Assembly: GCF_023921225.1 (NCBI RefSeq)
Contig: NZ_CP071527.1
Span: forward strand, 2,993,501 to 3,057,500
Direction of reading: 5' to 3'
Source of the DNA: Legionella lytica
Lineage (GTDB): Bacteria > Pseudomonadota > Gammaproteobacteria > Legionellales > Legionellaceae
DNA length: 64,000 bases
Part shown: positions 8,889-16,622 of the stretch, one piece after another
Position numbering within the stretch: position 1 is the stretch's first letter
Layout: each line of letters opens with the position of its first letter
Made by a program: the position numbers and the translations under genes
Notes under the pieces: generated by a model
The model's database searches: none
What the model saw: only the letters and a program-made list of their open reading frames with translations
Told to the model about the DNA's origin: nothing

Positions 8889-9707
8889 TTATTTTTTACG
8901 CAATACATAAACGGGTTCGAACTGACAATACTCATGTTCATGTGGATAAAATAGTTCCTCAATGTGGAAATAGTGATTGAGCAAACGCTCAAATGCATCT
9001 TGGGGAGGGCAATAAAACTTGCTATTACATCGTCCAAATGTACCTACAAAATCAAAACTTGGCTTGAATTGATCCAGCTGATTGATTCCTAGCTGTTCAA
9101 TAGTATTTTGCCACCCCATAGCATAGGAATTAGTGTCATAGCAGATAAAATTTAATCTACTGGCCAAGTCATATTGAGTTCTAATCATTTCCTCTTCATA
9201 CTCACGTCTCACATCATCTATTGTATTCGTTATGAAGCATTCCGCAGGTTTCACTAACAAATGACAAATGAATAAACCATCACGCTTAAGAACACGATGA
9301 GCATTAGATAAGAACAAGTCAAATTGAGTCCACTCCACCATATTAATCGCGTCATCACCAATGAGGAGATCACATGAATCATCAGCAACACCCTCTAAAT
9401 TAAGCCAATTGGTTACAATGAGCTCCTCATTTGCAGCAATAGGTGTCGCTGCGTTTGTTAAGTAGCCCATGGCATGAACGATTAACTCAGACTGATCCGT
9501 TAAGGTGACCTTTAAATTTGATTTCTGAAAGAGTGATCTGATTTCTGGTGTCCCACCATAAATTAAAAAAGATCCCTCATTAGAGTTAGATTGAATTAGC
9601 TCTTTATAATAAGCACAGGTACTAGGTAAAGGCCGCACCGTGTATCCTGCATATTTTTTCCATTCTTCTGCAATTACTTTTTCATTTGAATCAAGCATGT
9701 AACTCAT
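8889..9707 (-). CDS. Class I SAM-dependent methyltransferase
   Basis: About 272 residues. A Rossmann-like SAM-binding region is visible: FLIYGGTPEIRSLF (motif I, with YGGTPE in place of DxGxGxG), KVTLTDQSE (acidic residue after beta2), SCDLLIGDDAINMV and FDLFLSNAHRVLKRDGLFIC. The first in-frame codon is a GTG at 9719 inside the preceding stop, but AGGTGG just upstream of the ATGs at 9710/9707 (and 9698) makes one of these more likely; I chose 9707. It is translationally linked to the diiron oxidase gene. It may methylate N, O or C of the product. The acceptor is not predictable. Confidence 0.8.
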   Translation of the reverse strand: MSYMLDSNEKVIAEEWKKYAGYTVRPLPSTCAYYKELIQSNSNEGSFLIYGGTPEIRSLFQKSNLKVTLTDQSELIVHAMGYLTNAATPIAANEELIVTNWLNLEGVADDSCDLLIGDDAINMVEWTQFDLFLSNAHRVLKRDGLFICHLLVKPAECFITNTIDDVRREYEEEMIRTQYDLASRLNFICYDTNSYAMGWQNTIEQLGINQLDQFKPSFDFVGTFGRCNSKFYCPPQDAFERLLNHYFHIEELFYPHEHEYCQFEPVYVLRKK

Positions 9708-9715
9708 CATCCACC

Positions 9716-10642
9716 TCACGCAGCTTTTTTCATGAGTAAGCTATTTAATAACTGATCATAATATTTTTTAGTCGAATCCAGTCGCATATAAAAACCCAAC
9801 CAAAAATCCGGTGTTTTATAAGGTTTACGTGCTAACTCTGGTATGACGACATGATTAAGCCAGCCACTGGCATGTTCAACATCTACTAATTCATGTTCCG
9901 TGTAATAGGAATGATCGATATTATGAGAACTAAATATTCTCTTAATGCCTTTTATTAATTTGTTATAATGAGGAGGATCAAGCATCTCTGTTGCCGCAAG
10001 CATCCCAAAGTACTTGGTTTTATTAAAAGGATAAATAGAAAAGTAATTGAATAAATTAATTCCGGCCACGCCTTCCCAGGACATGTTCTCTAAAATTTGT
10101 TTTCGATCATAAGTTATCCCCAAATCATTCAAAAAATTTTGAAATAATACGGTATGAAACTTTTCAATACGACCTTGACCTGCTTCATCCCAAAGATTTG
10201 ACATAATTTCGACCTTTGCTTGATCAGAAACTCCTATCACTGCCAATGCGAGATAATCAAAAAACTCCAAATTCATAATGGATTCGCTATAGGCAAATTG
10301 TTTGAGTTTCTCAAGGCTGGCATCATGCATTAAATAATCAAAGATAGGATGATTAAATACCTCATGTTTTTGTAACATGTCTCGAACAAGAGATTCATTT
10401 TTTACATCAACATTACAATCATAATGCGTTAAAAAATGATTCTTTTCACTTGCTATCCATGAAGACTCACATTTTTTAAATTCATGAAATAGTTTATTGT
10501 CTATCGGTTTTTTCCCAAATAATATTTGGTGATAGATTTCATTCATAAACAGGTGTATTTTTTTTAATTCATTTCCATTGTAATATTGGAAATTTTTTTC
10601 TTTTGGGGCTGCTATATAATATTCATTTTTTAACCTGTTCAT
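9716..10642 (-). CDS. Heme-oxygenase-like diiron oxidase (HDO), iron-containing redox enzyme family
   Basis: A 308-residue helical protein. All six ligands of the heme-oxygenase-like diiron oxidase fold can be placed: E126 (NLEFFDYLAL), E153 and H163 (DEAGQGRIEKFH), H250, D254 and H257 (EHELVDVEH). The E-x9-H and H-x3-D-x2-H spacings equal those of the N-oxygenase SznF as I recall them (E215/H225 and H311/D315/H318). Known members N-hydroxylate amines or amidines (SznF, RohS), cleave or desaturate amino acids (BesC, UndA) or make p-aminobenzoate (CADD). It probably activates O2 on an amino-acid-derived substrate. It has no fused cupin or other domain. The start is ATG 10642; a flavin reductase gene precedes it by 50 bp. 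Confidence 0.82.
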   Translation of the reverse strand: MNRLKNEYYIAAPKEKNFQYYNGNELKKIHLFMNEIYHQILFGKKPIDNKLFHEFKKCESSWIASEKNHFLTHYDCNVDVKNESLVRDMLQKHEVFNHPIFDYLMHDASLEKLKQFAYSESIMNLEFFDYLALAVIGVSDQAKVEIMSNLWDEAGQGRIEKFHTVLFQNFLNDLGITYDRKQILENMSWEGVAGINLFNYFSIYPFNKTKYFGMLAATEMLDPPHYNKLIKGIKRIFSSHNIDHSYYTEHELVDVEHASGWLNHVVIPELARKPYKTPDFWLGFYMRLDSTKKYYDQLLNSLLMKKAA

Positions 10643-10692
10643 AATTACTCCTTAATTCAACTAACAGTATTTAAATTTATTGTTTTGGATAG

Positions 10693-11328
10693 TTAATTCA
10701 TGACGTTATCGCAGCATTCACACGGATTTTTTAATCTAAAATGTGATTTGATCTTGGTGTATTTGTTGTACCCTAGCCGTGCAATAAGATTGAGTTTGTT
10801 TATATCAATACGCTTATCTTGAGTTAAAATATTTGGATCAAGATGAATTCCTACAACTTCGCCAAGTACTATTCGATTAATTAAATGAGCATTATTTGAC
10901 GTTGGTAATTGTATTGATTGATGATAAATACACTCTAAACTAATGGGCGACTCCTTAACTCGATGTGTTTGAATCAACTCTCCTGGCAAATGAGCCACTT
11001 CAGCCATATCAAATTCATTAATTCCGCGTGAAAAACCAATCGAAGTGATATTCATTGCTTCTCTACTGTTATAACTGACTAAATTCACAGTAAACTCTTT
11101 CGTTGTTTCCACATTTTTTAAGGTATCTTTAGCCCCACCACTCTGATGAGCTCCCGTTGTGGCAAACATAATCATTGGAGGATCTTCACAGACAATATTA
11201 AAATAGCTAAATGGTGATAAATTATGGTTGCCATCAATATCTTTCGAGCTAATCCAAGCGATGGGTCTTGGAATAACACAGGCTTTAAATAGTCCTTTAG
11301 GTAATTTTTTTGATGTGTTTAAAAACAT
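10693..11328 (-). CDS. Flavin reductase-like FMN-binding split-barrel protein
   Basis: A 211-residue member of the flavin reductase-like family (PF01613). Recognisable are PRPIAWISSKDIDGNHNLSP, FSYFNIVCEDPPMIMF, GGAKDTLKNVETTKEFTVNL and a LGEVVGIH strand. Members bind FMN and either reduce it with NAD(P)H or act as flavin-dependent oxidoreductases. As first gene of the leftward operon and neighbour of a diiron oxidase, it could supply reducing equivalents to that enzyme or catalyse its own redox step; this is inference. The C-terminus has a CECC cluster, which could bind metal. The start at ATG 11328 faces the divergent promoter region. Confidence 0.82.
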   Translation of the reverse strand: MFLNTSKKLPKGLFKACVIPRPIAWISSKDIDGNHNLSPFSYFNIVCEDPPMIMFATTGAHQSGGAKDTLKNVETTKEFTVNLVSYNSREAMNITSIGFSRGINEFDMAEVAHLPGELIQTHRVKESPISLECIYHQSIQLPTSNNAHLINRIVLGEVVGIHLDPNILTQDKRIDINKLNLIARLGYNKYTKIKSHFRLKNPCECCDNVMN

Positions 11329-11436
11329 AATGATCCGTCCTCAAATCCCATTTGTAATTTGTTATTTTTATTTGTCATCATCCAACTCCTTATTATTTAC
11401 ATCAATCCAAATACAATCTTAAATAATAATCGATCA

Positions 11437-11485
11437 TTTAAGTTGCTATTAATTGTAACTTAAAATTACATAAATACAACTTAAA
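11437..11485. promoter_or_regulatory. Candidate operator: three AACTTAAA boxes in the divergent promoter region
   Basis: TTTAAGTT at 11437-11444 and AACTTAAA at 11457-11464 form a perfect 8-bp inverted repeat with a 12-bp spacer. A second direct AACTTAAA follows at 11478-11485, 21 bp (two helical turns) after the first. The array lies between the two divergent operons of the cluster and its last box overlaps the expected -35 position of the rightward promoter. It is the natural candidate binding site for the XRE-type regulator encoded next to it. Confidence 0.5.
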
Positions 11486-11506
11486 ATAAATAAATCTTAT
11501 TTGTTG

Positions 11507-11512
11507 TATAAT
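11507..11512 (+). promoter_or_regulatory. Probable -10 box of the rightward operon
   Basis: A consensus TATAAT. The matching -35 position (about 11484-11489) is poor, AAATAA, and overlaps an AACTTAAA box, which would fit control by an activator. The regulator start codon lies about 70 bp downstream. Confidence 0.45.
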
Positions 11513-11580
11513 TTATGGTTTATTGCTGACATGAAACTTTAAATGTATACTCACTAGCACCTATTTGCTGGAGATTAATT

Positions 11581-12090
11581 TTGGAGAGAGAACATTTTGT
11601 TCATGGTTTTGCGCGCAGGTTAACAATGCTCATGAAACAAGCCAATTTAATTTCATCTGCATCTAAGGCTGGCGTAAAAATTAGTGTCCTTGCAGAAGTT
11701 TGTGGGTGTTCACATCAGATGGCTCGGCGCTATGTATTAGGTGAAGCATTACCTGAAATAGATGTGACTTATAAGATAGCCAAATGGCTCAAAGTATCGC
11801 CAGGATGGTTGTTGTTTGGCGAAGATACAGAAGTTCCCAATAACATTAATCAAAATAATTTAATTCAGATTGAACCTGATTTATTTGAATATATTTTGAC
11901 AAAAAGTAGTATGCTGTTTGAGCTGACCAAAGATACGAAGGAATTAGTACACTTTATTATGGATAGTGTGAACGACGCGACTCATATTAAGGCAGATAAA
12001 AAAGAGCTGATGAAAATCATCGATATTTCTGTAAGCTCTGCTATGCGTTTTAATGGAATTAAAAATGATAGAAAAACTAAAGTTAGTTAA
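11581..12090 (+). CDS. XRE-like helix-turn-helix transcriptional regulator
   Basis: A 169-residue protein with a helix-turn-helix at about residues 38-75: ISVLAEVCGCSHQMARRYVL followed by GEALPEIDVTYKIAKWLKVSPGWLLFGE, which is the usual XRE/phage-repressor layout ending in WLLFG. The C-terminal half is helical and unrecognised. TTG at 11581 is taken as the start because GGAG lies about 8 bp upstream; an ATG at 11626 is an alternative. It is the first gene of the rightward operon and overlaps the next gene by 26 bp. It probably controls the divergent cluster through the AACTTAAA boxes. Confidence 0.75.
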   Translation: MEREHFVHGFARRLTMLMKQANLISSASKAGVKISVLAEVCGCSHQMARRYVLGEALPEIDVTYKIAKWLKVSPGWLLFGEDTEVPNNINQNNLIQIEPDLFEYILTKSSMLFELTKDTKELVHFIMDSVNDATHIKADKKELMKIIDISVSSAMRFNGIKNDRKTKVS

Positions 12091-12703
12091 TAACAGCCAA
12101 GAGAACGAATACTCTATTACTCTGCATCCAGAGGTAACTGATATTCTATTCAAGCACAGACGTCATGTAAAAAATACCTTTTTGCAAATCAAAGGGCATT
12201 ATGAAATTGCTTACTTTGGGATAAATATTATTAATCCGTCAAACGAGCTTGTTTCATTTTCATCAATGCCACATATTGAATACAATCTGATTAAAGAGCG
12301 ATTATGGAAGTATGATCCTTGGTTTTTTTCAAAAACACTCCATAAGAATACATTGTTCTGGTGGGATGATATCAGTCTCGATACTCTATTTGCAGAGCAA
12401 ATAAAGCAGATAAAATTGACCAGTAATCATTTTAGCGCTGGAATGACTTTGTGCAGAGAGATTAATGGTTTTTGTTTTCTATATTCTTATGCAACAGGAT
12501 CAACTAAAAAAGATCTACACGAATACTATGCATCACAGATTTTTGGGTTAATTGATATTGGCGATTATTTCTGTAACTCTGTTTTGGATATATATTCGGA
12601 GTATTGCGGTAACCATTCATTACCTCAATTAAACCAATTAAATTCAAAGGCGACAGAGCTTAATACACGATCTATTCTTAAACTTATAGTGAATAATTCT
12701 TAA
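12065..12703 (+). CDS. LuxR-type autoinducer-binding-like domain protein lacking a DNA-binding domain
   Basis: A 212-residue protein starting at ATG 12065 (GGAATTAAAA upstream), overlapping the XRE gene by 26 bp. Residues typical of the acyl-homoserine-lactone binding domain can be placed with correct spacing: D84-P85 (KYDPWF), W99/W100 (FWWD) and G126 (FSAGMTL), matching D70, P71, W85 and G113 of TraR/LuxR. The LuxR helix-turn-helix that should follow is absent: the protein ends about 40 residues after the domain. I infer that it senses a small molecule and works with the XRE protein encoded just before it. Identification is by motif, so moderately sure. Confidence 0.5.
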   Translation: MIEKLKLVNNSQENEYSITLHPEVTDILFKHRRHVKNTFLQIKGHYEIAYFGINIINPSNELVSFSSMPHIEYNLIKERLWKYDPWFFSKTLHKNTLFWWDDISLDTLFAEQIKQIKLTSNHFSAGMTLCREINGFCFLYSYATGSTKKDLHEYYASQIFGLIDIGDYFCNSVLDIYSEYCGNHSLPQLNQLNSKATELNTRSILKLIVNNS

Positions 12704-12717
12704 TCGTAGGTGACTCT

Positions 12718-13266
12718 ATGGATTCATATACAGTAATACAATTAGGCAATCCTTTGCTTAGAATGCTCTCGGAACCAATTACAAACGATCTTTTTGGTTC
12801 TGAAGAATTAAAAAATATGGAATCAATTCTTTTTAAAACCTTGGATGAAAAAAAAGGATTAGGGCTTGCTGCTCCTCAAATTGGTATTAACAAACGTATT
12901 ATTATATTTGGGATGAAACAGCATCCAATACATACACATCTTGCTCCTATTCCATTCACGACTTTGCTTAATCCTTCATTTGAGCCACTGTCTGATATTA
13001 TGGAAGAAGAATATGAAGGGTGTTTAAGTGTTGGGCAATTGCGAGGTAAAGTTCCTCGTTATAAATCGATAGGCTATCGTGGCTACGACATAGAAGGGAA
13101 TTTAATCGAAAGAGAGGTATCTGACCTACACGCTCGTGTAGTACAACATGAATTGGATCATTTAGATGGGGTAATCTTTTTGGATAAAGTTACTGATTAT
13201 GGCTCCCTAGGTTTTCATGAGGAATTAATCCGCTCTGGAGCATTGCCTTCCAAAAAGACTGATTAA
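12718..13266 (+). CDS. def: Peptide deformylase, cluster-linked copy
   Basis: A 182-residue peptide deformylase with all three motifs: GLGLAAPQIG (motif I), EEYEGCLSVG with the metal-ligand Cys (motif II) and VVQHELDHLDG with the two His ligands and catalytic Glu (motif III). It removes the formyl group from N-formylmethionine on new proteins using Fe(II). The catalytic set is complete, so it should be active. It lies 14 bp after the autoinducer-like gene and 3 bp before the MFS gene. A housekeeping def normally sits with fmt; this placement in a biosynthetic cluster suggests a resistance copy or a pathway deformylase (inference). Confidence 0.92.
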   Translation: MDSYTVIQLGNPLLRMLSEPITNDLFGSEELKNMESILFKTLDEKKGLGLAAPQIGINKRIIIFGMKQHPIHTHLAPIPFTTLLNPSFEPLSDIMEEEYEGCLSVGQLRGKVPRYKSIGYRGYDIEGNLIEREVSDLHARVVQHELDHLDGVIFLDKVTDYGSLGFHEELIRSGALPSKKTD

Positions 13267-13269
13267 TTA

Positions 13270-14556
13270 ATGGTTATTGTATCCAAAAAAACTATTATTG
13301 GTGGTGCTATTGGCAATGCCCTTGAAATGTATGATTATGTTATGTGGGGGCTATTCTCTGTTTATCTTTCTAAAGAGTTTCTTCCTCCTCAGTCTAAATT
13401 GTCAGATATTTTCTTTTTATTTCTAATTACATACATCTTACGTCCTATTGGTGGTTTGGTAGGAGGTATACTTGCAGATCAAGTGGGTAGGAAGAATATA
13501 CTGACACTCAGTATTTTTTTAATGGGGATTTGTACCAGTATTGTTGGCATTTTACCTTCATATGGGAGTATAGGCGTTATTTCAGTTTTTCTTTTATTAT
13601 TTATACGCCTCATTCAAGTTTTTGCAGTCGGAAGTGAATACATTAGTTCTATAGCTTTACTCATAGAGAGTTGTGACAAGAATAAACGAGGTTTTTTTGG
13701 TTCATGGGCTGCATTTGGCGTCAATGCAGGGGTATTAGCTTCTTCATTATTTGGGTCATTAATCCTATATCTCATAGATATAAAAGCGCTTCCCGATTGG
13801 GGATGGAGACTGGCGTTTATACTAGCATTAGTTACGATGCTCATAGGCTTTTGGATCAGAAACTCTCTGCCAGAAAGCCTTGAGTTTATTACTGAGAATG
13901 CTCGAAAAGAGAAAAAAACATTTTTTGAAGTACTGCACGAAGCTTTAAATGTCTTTAAATCGCAATCGTTTGATACTCTGCTTGTTTTTTCTTTAGTGTG
14001 TTTTGGTGTTTCTACAACTATATTGATATTTGTTTATGCACCAATACATATGACCACGGTAAATCATATACATGATACACAATCCTTCACAATTAATTCA
14101 TCAAGTTTGGCATTGCTGACTCTGCTAATCCCCTTATTCGGCTTTATATCTGATTATTTTGGACGAACAAAACTGATTCTTATGGGAAGTGTAACTCTTA
14201 TATTATTAAGCTTGCCCTATTTTAACCTGCTCTCCTCAGGAACTTTTTATCAAGTTCTATTAGCGCATACGTTAATGGCTATTCCTTGTGCTAGCCTTTT
14301 TGCAGTTACTCCAGTGTTAATTACGGAGATATTTCCTTTATCAATCAGGTGCTCTATCACTAATTTAATCTACTCTCTCGCTGCCTGTATTGGGGGCGGA
14401 ATCACGCCATTAATCGCATTCAGATTGGAACACTATATCAACTATTTTCCTGGCTTAATTCTCATGATTTTAGGGACAATCAATATTCTGTTGCTTCAAA
14501 TCTATATGAAAAGAAATAATCAACTACCATCTACTTTAATACTTGTTAAAGAATAA
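13270..14556 (+). CDS. MFS transporter, metabolite:H+ symporter (MHS) type
   Basis: A 428-residue protein with about 12 membrane helices. The start GGAIGNALEMYDYVMWGLF is characteristic of the MHS branch (ProP, ShiA, KgtP relatives), and GGLVGGILADQVGRKNIL is the MFS loop 2-3 motif. The branch includes importers and, in Legionella, proteins linked to siderophore export. It starts 3 bp after the deformylase stop and ends the rightward operon. Export of the cluster product or uptake of a precursor are both possible. ATG 13270 is the first start compatible with the fold. Confidence 0.85.
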   Translation: MVIVSKKTIIGGAIGNALEMYDYVMWGLFSVYLSKEFLPPQSKLSDIFFLFLITYILRPIGGLVGGILADQVGRKNILTLSIFLMGICTSIVGILPSYGSIGVISVFLLLFIRLIQVFAVGSEYISSIALLIESCDKNKRGFFGSWAAFGVNAGVLASSLFGSLILYLIDIKALPDWGWRLAFILALVTMLIGFWIRNSLPESLEFITENARKEKKTFFEVLHEALNVFKSQSFDTLLVFSLVCFGVSTTILIFVYAPIHMTTVNHIHDTQSFTINSSSLALLTLLIPLFGFISDYFGRTKLILMGSVTLILLSLPYFNLLSSGTFYQVLLAHTLMAIPCASLFAVTPVLITEIFPLSIRCSITNLIYSLAACIGGGITPLIAFRLEHYINYFPGLILMILGTINILLLQIYMKRNNQLPSTLILVKE

Positions 14557-14694
14557 AGCGGTTTTTTGTTTGCGCAGTAAAGCAAGATATTTTTCTATAC
14601 TTATCTCGTTCATAAATTCCCTACTATTTTTATATTAATACAAGTCTCTCCACTGCTGTGTGAATTTCTTCAGCTCTTTGAACTAAATGGCTGA

Positions 14695-14970
14695 GCAATA
14701 GAGAAGGCTCACAACTGTAGCGATACCTATCAAACTCTTTTGAAACAACATTGTCTTATCTGCTCGATGAGCGGTAAGGGCAATTGCTATGATAATGCGG
14801 TGATGGAAAGCTTCTATCACACATTGAAAACTGAATTGATTTATGGAGAGAAAATTAAAACCAGAGCAGAAACTCAATTACTTGTATTCGATTACATTGA
14901 GGTGTTTTATAATCGACAGCGACTACATTCTACTCTAGATTTTATCAGACCCCAGATGAATTTCAGTTAG
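14695..14970 (+). pseudogene. IS3-family transposase OrfB remnant (C-terminal part)
   Basis: The frame reads AHNCSDTYQTLLKQH, then MSGKGNCYDNAVMESFYHTL, KTELIYGE and YIEVFYNRQRLHSTLDFIRP, the well-known end of IS3-family OrfB with the last catalytic Glu in NAVMESF. The N-terminal two thirds are missing, with a stop at 14692-14694 just upstream. It is an IS scar at the right edge of the biosynthetic cluster. Confidence 0.85.
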
Positions 14971-14980
14971 CGGCATAAAG

Positions 14981-16137
14981 TTGGTGCCCGAATTTTCGAG
15001 GCAAGATCAGTTTTTATTAACTTTTGGAAAAAATTATATCGCTCATAGTGGGGAAAAAGCAGAACTTTATTGTGATGAATATGATCATCAATTTGAAAAG
15101 AGAATAGAAACCCATGCCTATCATGATTATTATTACATTAATGCAAATATTTTATCTCTTTTAACGCATCTTCCTTTTTTAAAAGCTAAAAAGAAACCTT
15201 TACTTATCAATGAAGCAATTTTAAATCCAAGTACAACTTCATCATTACAAAAATTATTAGCTCAGCACGATATTGATTATGTTATTGCCTCTGAATCTGA
15301 TATTGGAAAGAAATTGGATGACGAATGTGCATCAGTACTAATAATAGATGATGCACTCGCTCATGAGCAATTTTTACAAACACTAAATCAAATCATACCA
15401 TCCAATATAAAAGTAACACTGATTACGGACGCAGGTTTTCGCACACCTTGGTTTAGGCAAGTCATCGGTTATGGATGGGATGTTATTGGTCGTATCTATG
15501 ATGGGTTTAGCTTTCAAAGAGAGGGAGAGAAAAACTGGTTTAGTCTAAAAGAGATTGATTTTGGTGGCAGGGGTAAAGCGCGTTTATTAGGTAAGGGGAA
15601 GATTAGAAAGAAAACAAAGCGTGTATCGGGGTACGTATATACTTATAAAGAAAAGCTTTCAGAACAACCTCATAAAAAAATCGCTACCCTACCCACGAAA
15701 GGCAACATAGCCACTCTTATCGAAATGGTTGGATTATATTCAGTACTATTGAAAAAAGCCCCCTTGCTCTCGTAAAGTATTATAAGAAAAGAATGCAAAT
15801 TGAGCAGAATTTCAAAGACATCAAAAATCGAGAATCAGGTCTTGGGCTTAGGCAAAATAGATCCCAAACAAAAGAGCGAATGACGATGTTATGGTTTCTT
15901 GCCTGCCTCATTATCATTATCTCTTGGTGGGTAGGATTAATGGTGGAAACCACCAACAGACACAGAGGTTATCAAGCAAACACAGTCAAAAATAAACGGG
16001 TACGTTCCTTTATTCATCTTGCGAGAATGGTGTATCGGCATGAGCCTGAATTGTTAGATTGGATAAAGTTTACAGAAATCATTGCTCGCGTAAAAAACAC
16101 ATACCATACCTTCATTGAATTGGGTATGGTATGTTGA
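14981..16137 (+). pseudogene. Chimeric reading frame: unknown 5' piece fused to frameshifted IS4 transposase
   Basis: The first part of the frame (to about 15400) encodes about 140 residues I do not recognise (Tyr-rich, EYDHQFEKRIETHAYHDYYY). From VTLITDAGFRTPWFRQVIG onward it is an IS4-type transposase with the second catalytic Asp in TDAG. The frame stops at 15773-15775, but a one-base shift near 15765, next to a run of five C, restores ALVKYYKKRMQIEQNFKDI, the Glu block, through to the stop at 16135-16137. The transposase N-terminus with its first Asp is absent. So this is a dead element that has joined another gene's 5' part. Confidence 0.75.
16100..16133. repeat. Perfect hairpin at the end of the IS4 remnant
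   Basis: CATACCATACC at 16100-16110 and GGTATGGTATG at 16123-16133 pair perfectly over 11 bp with a 12-base loop. It overlaps the last codons of the transposase. It may be a terminator-like structure blocking read-through into the opposing gene, or part of the IS end. Confidence 0.6.
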
Positions 16138-16459
16138 GTGAGCAAATATATGTCAGGATCACTGAGCGCGTAGCTTTATGGGGAAAATAACTTCTGAAGC
16201 CTATCACTTGGAGTGAAGTTAAACTATTTCGTTTAATTTGATGTAATATTTCACGTATTTCTTTTTTGAATTTTTTAACATCCGTTGTGGAATAGCCATA
16301 CTTAAGTTCGTTTTTATTGCCTTTTTGCCCGCGGCTTCTTATAGAACCTCCGTGAATACGGCAGCTATTTTTTCCTCTGACAGCAGGTGAGCGGCAAGGA
16401 CTACCATTATTACGCTTAGTTTTAGCCCCACAGTGGAGCGTTGTTAAAAGTATAGACAA
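16112..16459 (-). CDS. HGG-motif protein of mobile elements, probably truncated at the 3' end
   Basis: The N-terminal half reads HCGAKTKRNNGSPCRSPAVRGK then CRIHGGSIRSRGQKGNKNELKYG, a Cys/His-rich segment followed by the HGG...GNxNALKHG signature of a family common on phages and integrated elements (often mislabelled glucans biosynthesis protein). C10, C22, C33 and H36 could bind zinc. The last 35 residues run into the end of the IS4 remnant, so the natural C-terminus is probably lost. The start is a TTG (16459) or lies further upstream and is lost. Function unknown. Confidence 0.5.
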   Translation of the reverse strand: MSILLTTLHCGAKTKRNNGSPCRSPAVRGKNSCRIHGGSIRSRGQKGNKNELKYGYSTTDVKKFKKEIREILHQIKRNSLTSLQVIGFRSYFPHKATRSVILTYICSLNIPYPIQ

Positions 16460-16478
16460 TTTTTAACTAGGATGAGTT

Positions 16479-16622
16479 ATGCAAATGACGATTAAAGATC
16501 AAAATAAGTTAATAGTTATTTATGCACCGCTGCTTGTATTAATTGCCTGCTTTATTGTGATTGTCCTCTCAATTAGTCCATCTGGTTTTTCTACCACAGA
16601 AAATTCAGTAGTCATCTTTTAA
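16479..16622 (+). CDS. Possible 47-residue membrane peptide
   Basis: A short frame from ATG 16479 with AGGATGAG just upstream. It encodes a charged start (MQMTIKDQNK) and one strong hydrophobic segment (LIVIYAPLLVLIACFIVIVL) followed by a short polar tail. It could be a single-pass membrane peptide, or chance. Its stop overlaps the end of the opposing Bro-N fragment. Confidence 0.35.
   Translation: MQMTIKDQNKLIVIYAPLLVLIACFIVIVLSISPSGFSTTENSVVIF

Noticed and set aside
16112..16459. Glucans biosynthesis protein, a label often attached to HGG-motif proteins.
   Set aside because: The label is a propagated misannotation; nothing in the sequence indicates glucan metabolism.
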